Source: Bugula neritina (Eukaryota > Bryozoa > Gymnolaemata > Cheilostomatida > Bugulidae). From it: a stretch of 64,000 bases of DNA. Made by a program: the position numbers and the translations under genes. The stretch covers positions 28,260,004 to 28,324,003 of the forward strand of contig OZ037765.1 in assembly GCA_964035545.1 (NCBI GenBank), given 5' to 3'. Shown piece after piece: positions 24,001-64,000 of the stretch. The notes beneath the pieces are model-generated. The model did not search any database. It saw nothing but the letters and a program-made list of their open reading frames with translations, and was not told the origin of the DNA. Position 1 is the first letter of the stretch. Every line of letters starts with the position of its first letter.

Positions 24001-27000
24001 AGCAATAGACAAAATTAATAATTGATTAACCAAATTGAATTTTTTTCATAAATGAAGTGCAGCCACAGGAATCACAGCACATACACATAGCAACTGGCTT
24101 AAATGTCAAACAAAAAATTTTTAGTCACTCACTAGTAGATGTTATTTCTGCATTCTTGTTGTCTAATTCATCCTCCATTGTTCCAATTTCCTTGTCTTTA
24201 GCTTTTAGCTGTTCTTTCAGTGAATCCATCTGTTTAGTGAGAGCATCGATCTTGGTAGTGTCTTCCCTTGGAGGAGGCTGTTGTAGAAAATGACTAAACA
24301 TTGTTTAAACTTCATTTTAATACCGAAATATACAAACAGAGTACACGCAAGATTAAATAGGTTAAACTACTTTCAATTGACAGTAATTTTTATATTAAGC
24401 AATTAGAAACTTCAATTTTTTAAAAATGTCTGACAGGAAGTCTTGACCAAATAAACAAATTATAATTATTGTACTTTGTTGAAATCTTGGCATTAAGTAT
24501 TCACTTACAGCTCATATATATGTAAATAAATGTAAATGCAGATAAATAAATCAAGGGTAACATAAATATTATGTGCCTACATTCAGTAATTATGTATGAA
24601 CAAACAATAGAAACTGTAACTTAGTCAACATAACAATTCAAACACAGGAACTCATCAGCAACTGAAATAAATGATAGTTACATATTTAGTCACGCCAGAA
24701 GCAGTGTGAGAGTTTTGTGAGATGCGAGAATTGACTTTTGATTTATTTATCTGATGATTACTGGCATAATGTCGCTGCTGAAACTATCCACAGTAAATTA
24801 TTTTTACTTATGATTCGTATTTTACGGCACAATTACCAGGATAGGAAATATTTCCCTAAACGTCACTAAGGAGCAGCAGTGGAGAAATTGAGATAACCTA
24901 AGTTCTTTTATTCTATTAATTAATTTTGGCTTGAGGCGAGGGTTGAAATTCTTGAAAGCACATAATTTCTTTTGTTACATTTCTAATTTAGAACCCAGGC
25001 TTTTCTCAATTTCTCAATTATAGCACCTACCTTGAATAGCCGGCTATATGGCTGCTGGCAACTAATATGAATTGAATTTATACACATAATTTTGATGAAG
25101 CAACAAAGCAAAGAACTTCAGCAGCCAAGAGTTACCAACGAGAACTTTCGATGTCTCGATCTACTTCTACTACGGAAATCAGTTGTTGAAAAATCATATT
25201 GTACCGCAGTTGAAGCTTTAAACTGCCATACAAGGAAGCGGAGTTTATGAATATATATTATGACGAGTACGTTATGGGGTTATGGACAACCCAGCATACA
25301 TTGCAATGCAAGTTGCTATTCTTCAACATATGCTTTATATACAAAAATAATGGTTTGCAAAGATCTGGACTAAAATTATAGGTACATTAAACTAAATTTG
25401 TGCCTAGTTGATAATAAAAAATAAATGTGATTTAAAAATAATTCAAATCCACAATAAACCTCATTTTTTGCATAATATTGCTTCAGTTTTGCTAATGTGT
25501 CTTTTAGCCTTGCTTCTTCAATAGCTGACAAACCAAGATCACACTGAGTAGTGCGATCATATGACGGGGCAGGAACCCTGGACAATGCTTTTCGCAATGC
25601 TTTCATTCGACTCTGTTGGGGATTGAATAACTACTTAGCATTATCAAATTGTAGTTCTGAGAAGAAATGAGATTTGATATCTAGTATAACTTGTAGTAAC
25701 ACGTTAGTTGTTTTACAATACATGCTACACTATGCATGTGTAGAGACTTCATTAACTTAGTATAACTTATAATATGTTAGTTGTTTTGCAATACATATTG
25801 CACTATGCATGTGTAGGTTTTTCATTACTTATTACACAGTAGTTGCAGTCCGATCTTGGAATTGTCTCCTCAGTAAAATTGGCAACAAAAATAAAATATA
25901 TTTTGCCTGCAGACTATTTAGTGCTTAAAACTTACCTCTTCAATTTTTTGTTTAGTAGCCAGCTGCTGCTTTAACATAATCATGACGGACTCATTTCTCT
26001 GAATTGTCTGGGTAAGTGAAGAAACCTGCTGCTGCAGTTTCCTTAGTTCTAGCTGATGCCGCTCTTTATCTTTCTCCATTTGCTTTTCAAATCTTGCCTA
26101 TGAATATTATTTTGATATCACAACTCTTTACATTATATAAACATGTAAACTTATACAATATAGACAACTTTAGATACTTAATTACTCAAATTGCTTATTG
26201 AGCTGCAAACAAAATTTATAGACAAAGCTATTGGATTATTTAATTGCAGAGAAAAGGTTTTAAAAATATTTTGTAAGATTACTGTTACTGTTGGTGAAAT
26301 ATCTTCTAGACGATCCCATAAAATAATTATTTTAACACAGCATAGAATTAAATGATAGTAAGTATAATTTTCTTGTTCAGCAAACAAATAATAAACCAGA
26401 AATACAAACAACGCATTTTAAATAACTTAAATTTTGTAAAAATATTGAAAAGCAAAGATAATACAATACCTGCACATCTCCCTATAAATTAAAATTAAAT
26501 TTTCCAAAGTATTAAAAAGGGCGCACCAGAGCAAAACAACTACAACTGAAACTATTATTTATGCTAATTTCTAAATAATCTGTAATATTCAGCTGCAATC
26601 TTTTTTTACTTTTGGCATCTAACTATTAACAAGTAATGTTACATATAATATGCTATAAAATTGTACATGAATAAGCGTTAAAACATAAATGTATAAAAAA
26701 TGCAGGTGTAAGAAAAAAAACTGAATATAAAATACATATATAACATTCAGTAACCAGTTGAAAAAGGTTTATTTGTGAGATATGTTAATTTTGTTTGAAA
26801 TGTGCTATAATTAAAGGTGAAGCTTACAAAATTCATTTTTTTTATTATAGATTTTTTTTCTTTAGCATATGATCTTTGTTTTTGATAACTTTAATATGTA
26901 GACATAATATATCATCATAATATACAGTAACAGCAAATTTTAAATAAAAAAAACTCATACCTGAAATAAAGTTTCAACTCTAGCCAATGCATCTGCCAAC

Positions 27001-28592
27001 TGCTGTCTGTATGCTTTGCGCACAATACCAACCCGCTAGAAATAAACGGAAATTTCAGAGATCTACCCTAATAAAGAATTTTTTTAACTAAATAAGCAAG
27101 ATGATTTTTATCGCAAGAAATATATGATTGTAATCAACATACCTCTACGTGCATTGCTTCCAGCTCTCCCAGTTTATGGTTAATTCGAGTATATCTGTTA
27201 TATTAAATAATATAATTATTTGATAACTAGCAAAATCTAAGATTCCTTTTAATTTATTAGACAACAGTAAAAATATTATGTAAGTAACTACAAACAACAA
27301 CTTATTGCAGTTTTAAAAAAAAACAATTTTTTTTCTGAGAACATTCTAGAATACATACAAATCCAAAGATTTTTCTTGAAGTTTATTTTCATACTCTGTT
27401 TCCAACTTTTTTCTAGTTAAAGTCAAATCTCTTTTTATGTGTGAAGAATCCTGTAAAATAATACGATCATTGTTACTTAAAACTTTAAAACTGTTTCTTA
27501 AATCATGAATGACACTTTCTCTGTCATACATTATTAATTTTGTTTACTGTAATTAGTACTACAATATAAATATGTGACATGACTAAATTAATGCACTAAA
27601 AGTGTACAATAAAATACATTAGGAATACTTCACTTACTTTTATAAGTACTTGAAGAACATTTGTCATCTCTTTGAGTTGAACGATATCAGTTTGTTGTGT
27701 TTGGCATGCTCGATCAAGATTAAAAAACCCAACCTTGACGTCATCAGCCAAAGCAGGCCTAAAATTAATATTCAAGTTTATTCCTAAGATGTTTTGCAAT
27801 TTTATAACAAACACCTGCAGTAATCTAAAAAACTAAAAATTGAAAATAATGCTGTGAAAAATTAACTCCACCAAAAATAGAATTACAACAGAAAAATTTA
27901 AAAAGCCCTTAAATTAATCATCATAAACATTTTTTTTAGCAAAAGTTCATAAAATACAGTTTGTGTAATGACAAAAACTTTATAATCTATTATTATATAT
28001 TACCAGGCTCATTTTGGAGAGATAGATAAAATTACAGCTCATGCACTAAGAAATATGACTATCTGGTGTTTTGTTTAGTTTACTTAAAAAATACTAAATA
28101 TTTATTTAATGCATACTATTTAGCGTCTGCAGTCAGAAGAAGACGTTTTGTGAAAAGCTGGCATTTACCAGTACTAGTAGTAGTAGTAGTTGGGCAGAGC
28201 ATTGATATTTTTTATCTCACAAAGTTTTTCAACTACTTTGCGATTGTACGTAATATGTTGTTTACATAAAAATGAAGCTTATATAATTACACCAATGTCG
28301 ACACTAATTTTGTCCCATATACTAATTTTGTATTACCAGTGATCAGTATCAGTCTGTGTCTACCTTGAGTCCCTGACTCCAATTTAAATTAATGTCTAAA
28401 AAATTATTATCCATCACTTTTATGGTGTTGCCATAATTTTATTTAAAAGTGTTGTAATAATTGAGAAACAAAACAAAACAAAACGTACTTAAAAAGATCT
28501 TCATCTTCTGAATCTCCAAATAGATCAGGATTCAAAGATGACTGATTTTCATACAATTCTTTGGACAATTTCGCGATTTTCGCCTCCGCCAT
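15061..28592 (-). CDS. C10orf67: Coiled-coil protein resembling C10orf67 (DUF4709-type N-terminus)
   Basis: Exons, - strand order: 28489-28592, 27638-27758, 27359-27450, 27143-27194, 26961-27035, 26470-26481 (12-nt), 25936-26097, 25460-25612, 24133-24277, 23794-23852, 23418-23483, 22053-22118, 21178-21285, 20429-20449 (21-nt), 19185-19568, 18732-18841, 18538-18603, 17901-17988, 17276-17314, 16465-16546, 15061-15134. All phases close: 2079 nt, 692 aa. The N-terminal block DDVKVGFFNLDRACQTQQTD, then KLQEKSLDLYTRIN and RKAYRQQLADALARVETLF, matches what I recall of C10orf67. The rest is mostly charged coiled coil. The segment from 19568 is Lys/Ser-rich. Function is unknown; a ciliary or sperm role is only a guess. 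An extra 21-nt exon, KVIYEAS, near 23719-23739 is possible but its donor is poor. ATG 28592 sits in CAACATGGCGGA. If 17901 is not used as a donor, the protein ends nine bases later at VSK. Confidence 0.75.
21344..21474. mobile_element. hAT-type MITE, 131 bp
   Basis: The terminal inverted repeats CAGGGCTGTCCAAC and GTTGGACACCCCTG match at 13 of 14 positions. They are flanked by 8-bp direct repeats, CTATAGAT (21336-21343) and CTACAGAT (21475-21482), as expected for hAT insertions. The interior is GC-rich, unlike its surroundings (GGCTCCAGGGCTGG, GTGGCCC), and has no coding capacity. It lies in an intron of the C10orf67-like gene. Confidence 0.85.
24867..25029. mobile_element. TIR element (family A), copy 1
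   Basis: About 160 bp with inverted ends: GGAGCAGCAGTGGAGAAATT on the left and TTCTCAATTATAGCACC on the right. The interior (TTCTTTTGTTACATTTCTAA) is shared, inverted, with the copies at 45433 and 59326. Flanking TA dinucleotides suggest a Tc1/mariner-like nonautonomous element. It is non-coding and intronic. Confidence 0.7.
25682..25833. repeat. Tandem duplication, 76-bp unit
   Basis: Two adjacent imperfect copies begin TAGTATAACTT at 25682 and 25758. Both contain GTTAGTTGTTTT and CACTATGCATGTGTAG. The repeat is intronic in the C10orf67-like gene. Confidence 0.75.
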
Positions 28593-28596
28593 GTTG
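28585..28596 (-). promoter_or_regulatory. TISU/YY1-like initiator at the C10orf67-like start codon
   Basis: The minus-strand sequence CAACATGGCGGA matches the TISU consensus SAASATGGCGGC except at the last base. TISU elements act both as YY1-type promoter elements and as start sites on mRNAs with very short 5' UTRs. This supports the chosen ATG and a transcription start close by. Confidence 0.45.
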
Positions 28597-28837
28597 TATC
28601 TATGTTCCTAAGCAAATATAGCGCAGTTTCTAACTTTGAGCGCTAAGCTAAATTAAATGTTGTAATTATAAATCTAAAACAGACATTCATGAATTTCTAT
28701 TAAAACTAAAACTAGTTCTTGGAGTTGTCTTAGTTATTACTAGCGATCACTTCTCTAGACGGCTCAGCCCCGAAATGCCCAGCGTACATTATTGTTGTTC
28801 AACGCATGCTCATTGCTTTTGTATTTAGGAACCAGCC
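28593..28837. promoter_or_regulatory. Divergent intergenic promoter, C10orf67-like / SRPK
   Basis: Only 245 bp separate the two divergent start codons, so both 5' UTRs and core promoters must fit here. No TATA box is placed convincingly for either gene. The right part (near 28766-28785) is GC-richer than its surroundings. Inference from geometry. Confidence 0.6.
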
Positions 28838-38090
<9,253 letters not shown>

Positions 38091-38798
38091 AAAGCACATC
38101 TTTCAGACTCACATGCAATCAACTCAAAATTTTATTGCCAAATAATGCGTCTTCGCCGACAAATTTTACCGAAACAGCAGCAGCACTCTGTTAGACATTG
38201 TAGATATTTGTTCAACTCAAGTTGTGCGTGTGTTTGCCGTATGTACCAAGTCAATGCGTTGAACAAGTTTACAATTTAAACTTGAAGAGATAGGTATTTT
38301 CTGTCTCCACATTGTATCCATTTGTGATCAAGATTCTGGTTGTCTACGTTTGTGTACTGAAGCTTTGTGCTGCCTTTAGTTACTAGCTAAAGACGAAATG
38401 TCAATTCCTATACCTTCTATTCCAATTACTAGTCTCTATCTCATAAATCACCGCTCATTTTCATAATGCAACTTTTCGAATTAATATTATCATTTGCCTC
38501 CTACTTTGTTGTTTAAGATGACTGGTTGCAACTGCAACCAAGTCTCTTGAATAAATATTCGCTATCAGTTAGCAAATTTAGTCTATTTGTGTTTCTATTA
38601 TGAGTCAAAATATTGCTAAAAGTAATTTTATATTTTATGTAAAATCATCACATCATGTTGACTGTAAACTGTAATGAAGAGAAATATAGAAAAATACATA
38701 ATTACTACCCAAATATAATAATTATTAATTAGATATAAATATTTGAAATTTTGAGTAAATAAATTATCATCTTGGCACAAAATGCCATATATTACTGG
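38091..38798. other. Convergent 3' region, SRPK / FIG4
   Basis: No genes. AATAAA at 38550-38555 (plus) is a good poly(A) signal for SRPK, giving a 3' UTR of about 480 nt. I see no clear minus-strand AATAAA for FIG4 close to its stop. Confidence 0.55.
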
Positions 38799-63798
<25,000 letters not shown>

Positions 63799-64000
63799 AT
63801 TTAGATGTTCTTCAGTTTTGTGTTGCCATAAGTTTATTAAAAGCTGCCAAAGAAACAACAAATTAGTATACTACCAAATAAGATTACTCAGCTAAAACTT
63901 CTCAATTAGATCTTTAAAAACAATTTACTATCTTTTACAAATTCATGGTGTGTACATACAGCACCAAGAAGATTGTAAGATTTGAACTTTTCTACTTGAC

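Overview
The window is nuclear DNA of an invertebrate animal. It is AT-rich by eye and gene-dense. Genes are split into many small exons with GT..AG introns, and there are abundant microsatellites and small inverted-repeat transposons. All recognisable proteins are conserved animal families. I cannot name the species or phylum from the sequence alone.

Layout, left to right: the 3' end of GMPPB (+); a complete thymine DNA glycosylase gene, TDG (-); a dicistronic unit encoding two mitochondrial complex III assembly microproteins, UQCC5/SMIM4 and UQCC6/Brawnin (+); a long many-exon coiled-coil gene resembling C10orf67 with its DUF4709-type N-terminus (-); a complete SR-protein kinase, SRPK (+); and a complete FIG4/Sac3 phosphoinositide phosphatase gene (-) that runs almost to the right edge. 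A complete RING-NHL ubiquitin-ligase-like gene (+) lies nested inside one roughly 9.8 kb FIG4 intron on the opposite strand. Strands alternate, so neighbours are either convergent (GMPPB/TDG, UQCC/C10orf67, SRPK/FIG4) or divergent (TDG/UQCC, C10orf67/SRPK). The C10orf67 and SRPK start codons are only 245 bp apart, which suggests a shared promoter.

I rebuilt exon structures by hand from splice sites, reading-frame phase and recalled family sequences. In TDG, UQCC5, SRPK, FIG4 and RING-NHL every exon phase closes and the coding total is divisible by three. The C10orf67-like model also closes, but one small exon is ambiguous.

Non-genic content includes a decayed LINE reverse transcriptase, two hAT-type MITEs with 8-bp target duplications, three copies of one TIR element and two of another, a 170-bp near-perfect palindrome beside a roughly 380-bp (TC)n tract, degenerate 6-bp periodic arrays at two loci, and several ACTGTA-rich tandem arrays. 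The most interesting observation is the UQCC5-UQCC6 dicistron: two proteins of one assembly pathway on one predicted mRNA, with an upstream mini-ORF overlapping the first start codon.
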